A stretch of DNA of 47,997 bases from Rhodospirillaceae bacterium. Its GTDB lineage: Bacteria; Pseudomonadota; Alphaproteobacteria; Rhodospirillales; UBA2165. The stretch lies in the NCBI GenBank assembly GCA_018674495.1, contig JABHAA010000059.1:1-47997 (forward strand). Reading direction: 5' to 3'. A program made the position numbers and the translations under genes. The notes under the pieces are model-generated. The model was not told the origin of the DNA, did no database searches, and was given only the letters and a program-made list of their open reading frames with translations. This document shows positions 41,506-47,997 of the stretch, piece by piece (within the stretch, counting starts at the first letter, position 1; every line of letters starts with the position of its first letter).

Positions 41506-43098
41506 ATGAACACTAACTCCGTAACCTCAACCACATCGGTACTGATAGCCGGCGGCGGCCCTGTCGGGCTTGCTTTGGCGGTCGAGCTTGGCCTTCGCGG
41601 CGTGGACTGTGTGTTAGTGGAAAAGCGGGACGGCGTCATCTCGGTTCCCAAGATGAGCCAGGTCTCGTCGCGCAATATGGAATCCTGCCGCCGCTGGGGC
41701 ATCGCCGAGGCGATCAAGAGCGCCACCTGGTCGGCGGATTTTCCAATGGATTTCCTTTATGTGACCAACCTGACCGGGCGCGAGATTGCCCGCCTTAAAG
41801 TGCCGTCCTACGTGGAGCGGGGCGAAATCAAAACCACGCCCGAAGGCGCCCGCCATTGCCCGCAAACCTATTTCGACCCGATCCTGGTCGCCCGCGCCTC
41901 CGAGATCGAGGCCATCAGCCTTCGCTACAACACCCGCCTGGATGGCTTCGTCCAAACCGAAGATGGCGTTACGGCGCAAATCACCGATATGGAGAGCGGC
42001 GCATCCGAGACCATATCGGCGCAATATCTGGTCGGCTGCGATGGACCCGATGGGGTTGTGCGCAAGGCGCTGGGGATTGAACTTGGCGGCGAGGGTGTGA
42101 TCGCCAACAGCACCAACATCTTTTTCAAATCTCCCGGACTGGCGTCGCTGCACGACAAGGGCTGGGCGCGCTTCTACCGGCCCATCGACGAGAATGGTTG
42201 CTGGGGAGAGTTGATCCCCATCGATGGCGGCGAACTTTGGCGGCTGACCATTTTCCATGAAGACGAAATTCCTGAAGATCCCGACATCTATCTGGCGCGC
42301 ATGGCGGGCATGGAATTCGACTATGAGATTCAATCCATTCTGCCGTGGGAGCGGCGCGACTATGTGGCGGAAAGCTACCGGGATGGCCGCGTATTTATCG
42401 CTGGCGACGCCGCCCATCAATGTTCACCCACCGGCGGGTACGGTATGCATACCGGCCTTGTTGAAGCGGTCAATCTGGGCTGGAAGCTGTGGGCAACGCT
42501 TGCCGGTTGGGGCGGGTCCGGGCTTTTGGACAGCTACGAGACCGAGTGCCGCGCCTTGGCTCGCTATATCGTCACCAACGCCACCGCTGCCTTCGAGGAA
42601 GTTACCGGCCTGCCAGGTTTGGCGGGCGTGGACACGGATGCGGCGGTGCGCGACTTCAATACATTCTTGCAGGAATCCAGCAACAATTCGGTCAGCGCCG
42701 TTGCGGAAAATGTGAAAAGTTATTTCAGCTATTGGAACTCGCCGATCTGCTTGATGAGCGAAACAGACGATCCCGAGCCGGACCCAACCAAATTGTCGCC
42801 CTCAACCATCCCCGGATCACCGGCGCCGCACGCTTGGCTGGCGCCCGGTAAATCGACGCTGGATTTGTTCCAGGGCCAGTTCACGCTGTTCAGCTTTGGC
42901 GCCGATGCGGGCCCGCTGCTGGCGGCGGCGGAGCTGCGCGGCGTGCCGATTGAATTGATCGAGCCGGACGATGCGGCTATCGCCGATCTCTATGAGCGGA
43001 AATTGGTGCTGGTGCGCCCCGACGCATTTGTGGCCTGGCGCGGTGATGAATGCCCCGCCGACGCGGGCGCGGTTATCGATCAGGTGTGCGGCGCTTAA
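41506..43098 (+). CDS. FAD-dependent aromatic hydroxylase, group A (FAD hydroxylase 1)
   Basis: The 530-residue protein has the FAD-binding GGGPVG at 16-21, the DGPDGVVRKALG motif (about 184-195) and the GDAAHQCSPTGGYGMHTG block (about 303-320). The layout matches MhpA/PheA/TetX-like single-component hydroxylases, with a thioredoxin-like C-terminal domain (about 440-530). It uses NADPH and oxygen to hydroxylate phenolic acids. It lies at the end of the TRAP operon. Its 3' end overlaps the convergent LLM gene by 4 nt. Confidence 0.9.
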   Translation: MNTNSVTSTTSVLIAGGGPVGLALAVELGLRGVDCVLVEKRDGVISVPKMSQVSSRNMESCRRWGIAEAIKSATWSADFPMDFLYVTNLTGREIARLKVPSYVERGEIKTTPEGARHCPQTYFDPILVARASEIEAISLRYNTRLDGFVQTEDGVTAQITDMESGASETISAQYLVGCDGPDGVVRKALGIELGGEGVIANSTNIFFKSPGLASLHDKGWARFYRPIDENGCWGELIPIDGGELWRLTIFHEDEIPEDPDIYLARMAGMEFDYEIQSILPWERRDYVAESYRDGRVFIAGDAAHQCSPTGGYGMHTGLVEAVNLGWKLWATLAGWGGSGLLDSYETECRALARYIVTNATAAFEEVTGLPGLAGVDTDAAVRDFNTFLQESSNNSVSAVAENVKSYFSYWNSPICLMSETDDPEPDPTKLSPSTIPGSPAPHAWLAPGKSTLDLFQGQFTLFSFGADAGPLLAAAELRGVPIELIEPDDAAIADLYERKLVLVRPDAFVAWRGDECPADAGAVIDQVCGA

Positions 43099-44327
43099 GC
43101 GCGGGCTTTCGCTTTCTTCTTCACTTTTTTCTTCGGCTTCACCTTGGGACGCTCCGCCAGCGGCCCGAAGCCGGTGGAGATGCTGCCCAGATGCTTAATC
43201 TTGGGCACCACTTCTTTGGCAAACAAGGTCATGCTCTTGGCGGTAAGCTCATAGCTCATATCGCCGGCATGCAGCATGGCGATCAGATGGCCAAAGCCGC
43301 CCACTTTACGGTAAAGGGATTTGATCTGTTTCACCACGCTGTCCGGAGTGCCATAGATGGCCACATGGTTTTTCTTGAAAAAATCGATGCCCTGGGTGCG
43401 GATGGCGTCGGTGCGCCCGCCGGTGAACTGGCCGGTGACCACCTTGGCGTAGAGCGAGGTTTCCACATAGCCCGGCGGCGCGCGGAATTGCAGTTCCGCC
43501 TTGTTGTGGGTGACGTACCAGAAAACCCCCTCGATCATTTTGCGGGCTTCTTCTTCGGTCTCGCCGACGGCGACCAGGGGCATGTAGGCAAATTGATCAT
43601 CGGCCGGGGCCGGCAGACCTTTGGTCTTACAATGATCGCGAACGCCGTTGAACATTTCGGCAAGCCGGTCGGCGGGGGTCAGGAACATGGCGAAAGTGAA
43701 GCCGTTCTCGATAGTGCGGCAAGCGTGGGCATGGCTGGAGCCGCCGGTTGTCCATATGGGTGGGTGCGGCTGCTGATAGGGGCGTGGCCATAGATTTACC
43801 TGGCGTTTATGGATCCATTTTCCTTCGTAGTTGAAGGGGCCGTCATGACTGGTCCAGGCTTTGCGGATCAGATCGATGGATTCCCAAAGCCGTTCGGCGG
43901 TCTCGGTCGGGTTGCGGTTGGAAGAAAATAATTCGTACGGCACGCCGCGCACAAAGCCGCATTCCAGGCGACCGTGAGAAATATTATCGATCATCGCCAT
44001 CTCTTCGGCGCAGCGGATCGGATCGGCGATATTGGCGATCGGATTGCCGAGGATGCAGAGCCGCGCGTTCTTGGTTTCCCGCGCCAGGATCGCCATCTGC
44101 AACGGCCCAGATGGGCTAAGGCAGGTGGCCGTCTGATGATGCTCGTTGATCATGCAGTTGATGCCCAATTCGTCGGCCAGCACATATTGGTCGATATAGG
44201 AATTATAAAGATCGGCGCCGACCACCGGGTCATAGACTTTGCTGGGCAGGTTGACGCGCATGGACGTAAATGTGTCGTCGGGCGGCAGATGCGGCCAAGG
44301 AAATTCGGTGAAGTGGTAAAATTCCAT
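43095..44327 (-). CDS. LLM-class flavin-dependent oxidoreductase (paralogue 3)
   Basis: The 410-residue protein is a luciferase-like monooxygenase: NEHHQTATCLSPSGPL at about 62-77, MIDNISHGRLECGFVRG at about 115-131 and NLWPRPYQQPHPPIWTTGGSS at about 184-204. It ends in an unusual Lys-rich tail (KPKVKPKKKVKKKAKARA). It is the partner of hydrolase 2, 32 nt upstream, in the same order as paralogue 2 with hydrolase 1, so the two cassettes appear related by duplication. Confidence 0.9.
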   Translation of the reverse strand: MEFYHFTEFPWPHLPPDDTFTSMRVNLPSKVYDPVVGADLYNSYIDQYVLADELGINCMINEHHQTATCLSPSGPLQMAILARETKNARLCILGNPIANIADPIRCAEEMAMIDNISHGRLECGFVRGVPYELFSSNRNPTETAERLWESIDLIRKAWTSHDGPFNYEGKWIHKRQVNLWPRPYQQPHPPIWTTGGSSHAHACRTIENGFTFAMFLTPADRLAEMFNGVRDHCKTKGLPAPADDQFAYMPLVAVGETEEEARKMIEGVFWYVTHNKAELQFRAPPGYVETSLYAKVVTGQFTGGRTDAIRTQGIDFFKKNHVAIYGTPDSVVKQIKSLYRKVGGFGHLIAMLHAGDMSYELTAKSMTLFAKEVVPKIKHLGSISTGFGPLAERPKVKPKKKVKKKAKARA

Positions 44328-44359
44328 AATTCAGGTGCCTTTGAGTTCAGGGCCGCGCG

Positions 44360-45163
44360 TCAGGCGATAAATTTTTCGATCTTGCGTTGGAAGGCGCCGG
44401 GCTGTTCCACGTGGGGATAATGCCCGGCGCGGGGAATTTCCGTGAAGCGTGCTCCATCGATATGCTTGGCATAGGCGCGCCCGTATTTGGGCCGGGTCAG
44501 CCCATCGTTTGAGCCCCAGACCACCAGGGTCGGAACCGATATGCGGGCTAGGCGCGTCTTCAGTGCTGGATTGTGGAAGTAGGGGTCCCAGCAAAACTTG
44601 GCGATAACTTCGCGGCGGCGGGCGACGATCAAGGACTGGCGGGTATTGTAGCCGGTCATGTCGAAGTCCGGGTCTTTGTTGGTGTCGTGGAACTTCAACT
44701 CCCGCACCTTCTCCCTCGGATGGTAATAAATATCCTCGATATCGCGGACGTAGGGGCCGCCAAATTTGACGCCGAGCGCGCCGGTCAGCACCAGCTTCTG
44801 GATACGCTCGCAACTTTTTGATGCCATCTCAGCGGCCAGCCAAGCACCGACCGAAAAGCCAAGGATTGTGACTTTCTTGAGTTCGAGCTGGTCGAGGATA
44901 TCCAGATACAGATAAGAAATGTCATCGATGGTGCGGAGGTTTTTAGGCAAACTGGATTTGCCATAGCCGGGCATGTTGAACTGGATCACTTCGCGCTTTT
45001 TGGCAAGCGTATCGATCAGGGTTGAGCCGGTTTCATAGGCGTCTTCACTGTGCAGCACCAGAACCGGGCGGCCTTTGCCTTGGCGGCTAACTTCGATGCG
45101 GGCGCCGAGAGTTTTGATAATTTCGACTGCAGAATGCTTCCGGGGTGTTGTATTTTTGGGCAT
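44360..45163 (-). CDS. Alpha/beta hydrolase (hydrolase 2)
   Basis: The enzyme, 267 residues from the chosen Met at 45163, has VLHSEDAYETG as oxyanion loop, the nucleophile Ser in GFSVGAW, the acid Asp in VWGSNDGLTRP and the base His in AGHYPHVE. It aligns with hydrolase 1 over DISYLYLDILDQL and the FCWDPYFHNPALK stretch. The frame is open back to a TTG at 45229; 45163 is preferred because the extension is hydrophobic and unlike hydrolase 1, but neither start has a good ribosome site. It is divergent from FAD hydroxylase 2. Confidence 0.88.
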   Translation of the reverse strand: MPKNTTPRKHSAVEIIKTLGARIEVSRQGKGRPVLVLHSEDAYETGSTLIDTLAKKREVIQFNMPGYGKSSLPKNLRTIDDISYLYLDILDQLELKKVTILGFSVGAWLAAEMASKSCERIQKLVLTGALGVKFGGPYVRDIEDIYYHPREKVRELKFHDTNKDPDFDMTGYNTRQSLIVARRREVIAKFCWDPYFHNPALKTRLARISVPTLVVWGSNDGLTRPKYGRAYAKHIDGARFTEIPRAGHYPHVEQPGAFQRKIEKFIA

Positions 45164-45253
45164 GAGATTTACATAGTTGAATTCAAGGATCGGGAAGCCG
45201 AGTAAACCACCAGATATTCCCGGTTGCAAACTGGACGGATTAGAGAATTACCC

Positions 45254-46891
45254 ATGACGGAAATACGCACACCTGTACTGATTGTCGGCGGCGGGCCGGT
45301 CGGATTGATCCTATCGATGGAGTTGGCGAGCCGCGGCGTGAAATGCCTTTTGGTCAATGAGCGCGAAACCACAACGACGCACCCCAAGGGCTCGTCCTTG
45401 AACTCCCGCACTATGGAAACCGTGCGCCGGCTGGGCTTCGCGCCCGCCTTGCGGAAAACCGGCGTGCCCCCCGATCATCCCACCGATGTGATTTATGCGA
45501 CCCGCTTCGCCGGTCATGAGCTGGCCCGGATCAAAATGCCGACGGGCCGGGAGAAGACGGAAAACCCCGGTCCCTGGGGGCCGACTTTGTTGACGCCGGA
45601 GCCCATGCACCGCTCCAACCAGTTCTATTTCGAAGCCGTGTTCAAAACCCACGCCGAGCAGTTTGGCGCCGCCGATCTTCGCTTCGGCTGTCGGCTGGTT
45701 AAATTCACCCAGCTTGCCGATCACGTGGAGGCCGAGATCGAGGACGTAAAGACCGGCGCACGCAGCCAAGTCATCGCCGATTACATGGTCGGCTGCGACG
45801 GCGGCCAATCGATGGTGCGCCGCCAGCTTGGCTTCAGTTACCAGGGCCGCTCCTCGTCGGGCAAAAATTTCTATGACGGCGATATGATTTCCGCCTTCAT
45901 GCGCGCGCCCAAAGTCTATGACATTCTCGGCATGCCCATCGGCTGGCATTACCTGACCATCAACAACGATCTGCGCACCGATTGCATCACCCTCGACGGC
46001 AAGGGCGATTTTTTGATGCTGGCGGAAATGCCCAAGGGCAAGACGCTTGCCGATATCGATGCCGTTGCCATGTTCCGGAACGCGGTGGGCGCCGACATTC
46101 CTATCGAAGCGGTGTCGGTCCAGGACTGGGTGGCTGGATTGGCGTTGGTTACCGATGGCTACCAGGACCGGCGCGTATTTTTGGCCGGTGACGCGGTGCA
46201 CCTGTTCACCCCTTCCGGCGGCTTCGGTTTTAACACCGGCATCGACGACGCGGTCAATTTGGGCTGGAAGTTGGCCGCCGCCGTCCAAGGCTGGGGTGGG
46301 GCGAACCTGCTGACCAGCTACGAGGCCGAGCGGCGGCCCATCGGCATTCGCAACACCAATGAATCGGGCCGCTTGGCCGGCCAGATCGGTGATTTGCAAT
46401 ATCCCAAAAACATGGAAGCCGCGGGCCAGGTTGGCGAGAAGGCGCGCGCCGGGTTCAAAGACGAGCTGATGAAGTTTACGGAAGAGTTTGCCAGCCTCGG
46501 CATCCAGCTTGGTGCCCGCTATGACGGATCGGCCTTGATTGCCGGTGACGGCACCGCGCCGCCTCCCGATTCAGCGGTCGATTATATTCCCAGCGCCTGC
46601 CCCGGCGGCCGCGCCCCTCATTATTGGATCGAAGACCGCCATTCTCTCTACGATACCTTCGGGCCTGGATTTACGTTGCTGCGCCTCGGTGCTGGCGGCG
46701 GAGAAGCCCTGCTATCGGAAGCGGGGCGGCGCGGCATACCCATCCAGGTTGCCGAAGTTCCCGAAGACGGCGCCCGCGACTTGTACGAGCGCGACCTCGC
46801 CCTCATCCGCCCCGACCAGCACGTGGCCTGGCGCGGTGATGCGGAACCAGACGACGCAGCGGCCTTCTGGGACCGGGTTACGGGAAGCTGA
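45254..46891 (+). CDS. FAD-dependent aromatic hydroxylase, group A (FAD hydroxylase 2)
   Basis: The 545-residue protein has GGGPVG at 12-17, GCDGGQSMVRRQLGF around 182-196 and the GDAVHLFTPSGGFGFNTG block near 311-328. It resembles FAD hydroxylase 1 across its length, ending with the same ..YERDLALIRPDQHVAWRGD pattern, so the two are paralogues. It is divergent from hydrolase 2, 90 nt away, and both may serve one pathway. The start at 45254 has AGAG 8-11 nt upstream. Its stop codon lies at the junction with a truncated YciI gene. Confidence 0.9.
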   Translation: MTEIRTPVLIVGGGPVGLILSMELASRGVKCLLVNERETTTTHPKGSSLNSRTMETVRRLGFAPALRKTGVPPDHPTDVIYATRFAGHELARIKMPTGREKTENPGPWGPTLLTPEPMHRSNQFYFEAVFKTHAEQFGAADLRFGCRLVKFTQLADHVEAEIEDVKTGARSQVIADYMVGCDGGQSMVRRQLGFSYQGRSSSGKNFYDGDMISAFMRAPKVYDILGMPIGWHYLTINNDLRTDCITLDGKGDFLMLAEMPKGKTLADIDAVAMFRNAVGADIPIEAVSVQDWVAGLALVTDGYQDRRVFLAGDAVHLFTPSGGFGFNTGIDDAVNLGWKLAAAVQGWGGANLLTSYEAERRPIGIRNTNESGRLAGQIGDLQYPKNMEAAGQVGEKARAGFKDELMKFTEEFASLGIQLGARYDGSALIAGDGTAPPPDSAVDYIPSACPGGRAPHYWIEDRHSLYDTFGPGFTLLRLGAGGGEALLSEAGRRGIPIQVAEVPEDGARDLYERDLALIRPDQHVAWRGDAEPDDAAAFWDRVTGS

Positions 46892-46908
46892 TTTTTGCAG
46901 GTCCCACG

Positions 46909-47085
46909 ATGAATGAAGACGGCAACATGAATGCCGGTGTATGGATCATCGAGGCAGAAGAAATGGCCGAGGCAGAAGCCATCACCGCTGCCGACCCTTA
47001 CGAGCAGGCCGGCCTGTTCGAGACCAAATTGATCCGGCATTTTTTAAAGACAGCCGGATGGGCGACCGAAAAAATGCTCCAATAG
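46909..47085 (+). pseudogene. Truncated YciI-family protein
   Basis: The frame gives 58 residues, but family members are near 95. In-frame codons from 46885 read KLIFAGPT before the ATG, and the rest reads MNEDGNMNAGVWIIEAEEMA, then EAITAADPYEQAGLFE. These match the C-terminal two-thirds of YciI (FAGP..DEDG..G..WIIEAED). Homology begins at the stop codon of FAD hydroxylase 2, so the first third seems to have been lost in a deletion that joined the two genes. The stub may still be translated but would lack the conserved N-terminal His-Asp site. Confidence 0.6.
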
Positions 47086-47155
47086 ACCTAGATTTATTCC
47101 AATTAATAACCATTTGCACTTGGAGAGAGTAGTGCAACATAAGTTCTAGAATACG

Positions 47156-47997
47156 ATGAAAATTGGAATTTGGTTTCGTTTGGCCGCTGGATTCACGGTG
47201 GTCATTATGCTGCTTGCCGTTACTGTTGGCGCGACCATATTTCAGGTTGGTGTCATCCAGAACGATACCGACCGTATCCTCAATTTGCGCAACCCAACGG
47301 CGCGGGCCAGCTCCGATTTGAGCAGTCACATTTATGGCTCACTGGCCTCTTTGCGTGGCTTTATGCTTACCGGCAGTCCGAGGTTTCGGGAAGAACGCGC
47401 CGTGATCTGGCGAGATATCGTTGAAATCACAGCTGCCATAGACGGCCTTTCCAAGAACTGGACAAATTTGGAAAACAACAAGATTTGGAATAATTTGAAG
47501 TCCGAACTCCAGGCGCTTTCTGCGGCTCAGGCGAATATAGAAGCGGTAGCCCATACCGTAGACGAACGTCCGGCCACCAAAATATTGGTGACGACGGCGG
47601 CACCGCTCGCCTCTCGGTTGTCGCAAAAAATCAGCAAGATTATTGAACTGGAAGTATCTGGCAATTCAAGCCGTAAAGGAGATCGCCACCAATTGTTGGG
47701 CGTGATGGCCAATATTCGCGACACATTGGGATTGAGTCTTACCAGTATTAGAACCTACTTGCTTACCGGCGAAAAAAATTTCGCCGATGAATTTGGCGCA
47801 CTGTGGACCAGGAACGAGAAGCATTTTTCGGAATTGCGCAAGTCTGCGCGACTATTGTCGCCTCCGCAGATGGCATTATTCGATGAATTCAAGGTTGCGC
47901 GTGCCAGTTTTGCGCCGCTTCCGGCCAAGATGTTTGAAATCCGTTCTTCAGAAAAATGGAACATGGCAAATTACCTACTTGCCACGGAAGCCATACC
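47156..47997 (+). CDS. Membrane sensor with helical periplasmic domain, probably a chemoreceptor or kinase (cut by the window edge)
   Basis: The frame is open from ATG 47156 to the right edge (280 codons). It starts with a membrane helix (MKIGIWFRLAAGFTVVIMLL at 1-20, continuing to about 30), then a long helical region with GFMLTGSPRFREERAVIW (about 71-88) and a second similar piece TYLLTGEKNFADEFGALW (about 206-223). The two repeats suggest a bimodular helical ligand-binding domain like HBM. The cytoplasmic part is not visible, so a methyl-accepting chemotaxis protein and a histidine kinase are both possible. The ribosome site is weak. Confidence 0.75.
   Translation, partial: MKIGIWFRLAAGFTVVIMLLAVTVGATIFQVGVIQNDTDRILNLRNPTARASSDLSSHIYGSLASLRGFMLTGSPRFREERAVIWRDIVEITAAIDGLSKNWTNLENNKIWNNLKSELQALSAAQANIEAVAHTVDERPATKILVTTAAPLASRLSQKISKIIELEVSGNSSRKGDRHQLLGVMANIRDTLGLSLTSIRTYLLTGEKNFADEFGALWTRNEKHFSELRKSARLLSPPQMALFDEFKVARASFAPLPAKMFEIRSSEKWNMANYLLATEAI

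Noticed and set aside
45311..46399. Open frame of 362 codons on the minus strand
   Set aside because: Antisense of FAD hydroxylase 2; no recognisable motif or ribosome site.

Overview
This 48 kb window reads as a piece of an alphaproteobacterial chromosome, most likely from a Rhodospirillales-like, free-living, metabolically versatile bacterium. The genes are GC-rich and densely packed. Several protein features fit that group: stand-alone receivers with a basic 'GPDRRRR' linker, TRAP and taurine/nitrate-type ABC uptake systems, and many oxygenases of small-molecule catabolism. The taxonomic call is inference from gene style; no rRNA, tRNA or ribosomal protein gene was seen.

Layout. Positions 1-3050 are accessory DNA: the start of a phage-type terminase small subunit at the edge, an AT-rich gap, a small membrane protein, an ATPase-DUF4435 fusion that looks like a single-gene PARIS-type defence protein, a 58-residue unknown protein and a patch of degenerate repeats. 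Positions 3051-8486 hold an SGNH hydrolase, a D-tartrate-dehydratase-like enolase-superfamily enzyme and, divergently, an ABC importer (ATPase and two permeases) with no binding protein beside it. Positions 8567-11793 are a hybrid histidine kinase/receiver pair. Positions 12031-15256 are a P450 overlapping a cytoplasmic reductive-dehalogenase homologue, divergent from an IclR regulator, with a 19-bp palindrome in the shared upstream region. Positions 15325-16173 are the most unusual gene: a DUF3179 protein interrupted by an in-frame TGA exactly at the first Cys of its CxxC motif, followed 22 nt later by a hairpin with a GGTCT loop as in the E. coli fdhF SECIS. It is annotated here as a selenoprotein.

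Positions 16195-21309 carry a GST, a polytopic membrane protein, a YceI protein and a two-subunit molybdenum hydroxylase with no FAD subunit. Positions 21640-27335 form a divergent catabolic block: on the minus strand a split ThDP decarboxylase, an LLM flavin monooxygenase and a UbiD decarboxylase; on the plus strand an alpha/beta hydrolase and a second LLM enzyme. Next come an NMT1-type binding protein, a Rieske oxygenase, and a convergent/divergent set with an ALDH7-type dehydrogenase and an L-lysine-6-dehydrogenase-like enzyme that together would make 2-aminoadipate. Positions 32833-36987 are signalling genes (a receiver with a FliM-like tail; a receiver-GGDEF), a radical SAM/SPASM enzyme, a VOC protein and a MaoC hydratase. 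Positions 37029-46891 hold an MFS carrier, a complete TRAP transporter, two group A FAD hydroxylases, and a second hydrolase-LLM pair. A truncated YciI remnant and the start of a chemoreceptor-like sensor close the window.

Taken together, most of the window looks like a catabolic island that imports organic acids or aromatic/heterocyclic compounds, hydroxylates them (FAD, Rieske, Mo and P450 enzymes), oxygenates them with LLM flavoenzymes and hydrolyses the products. The substrates cannot be named from the sequence.
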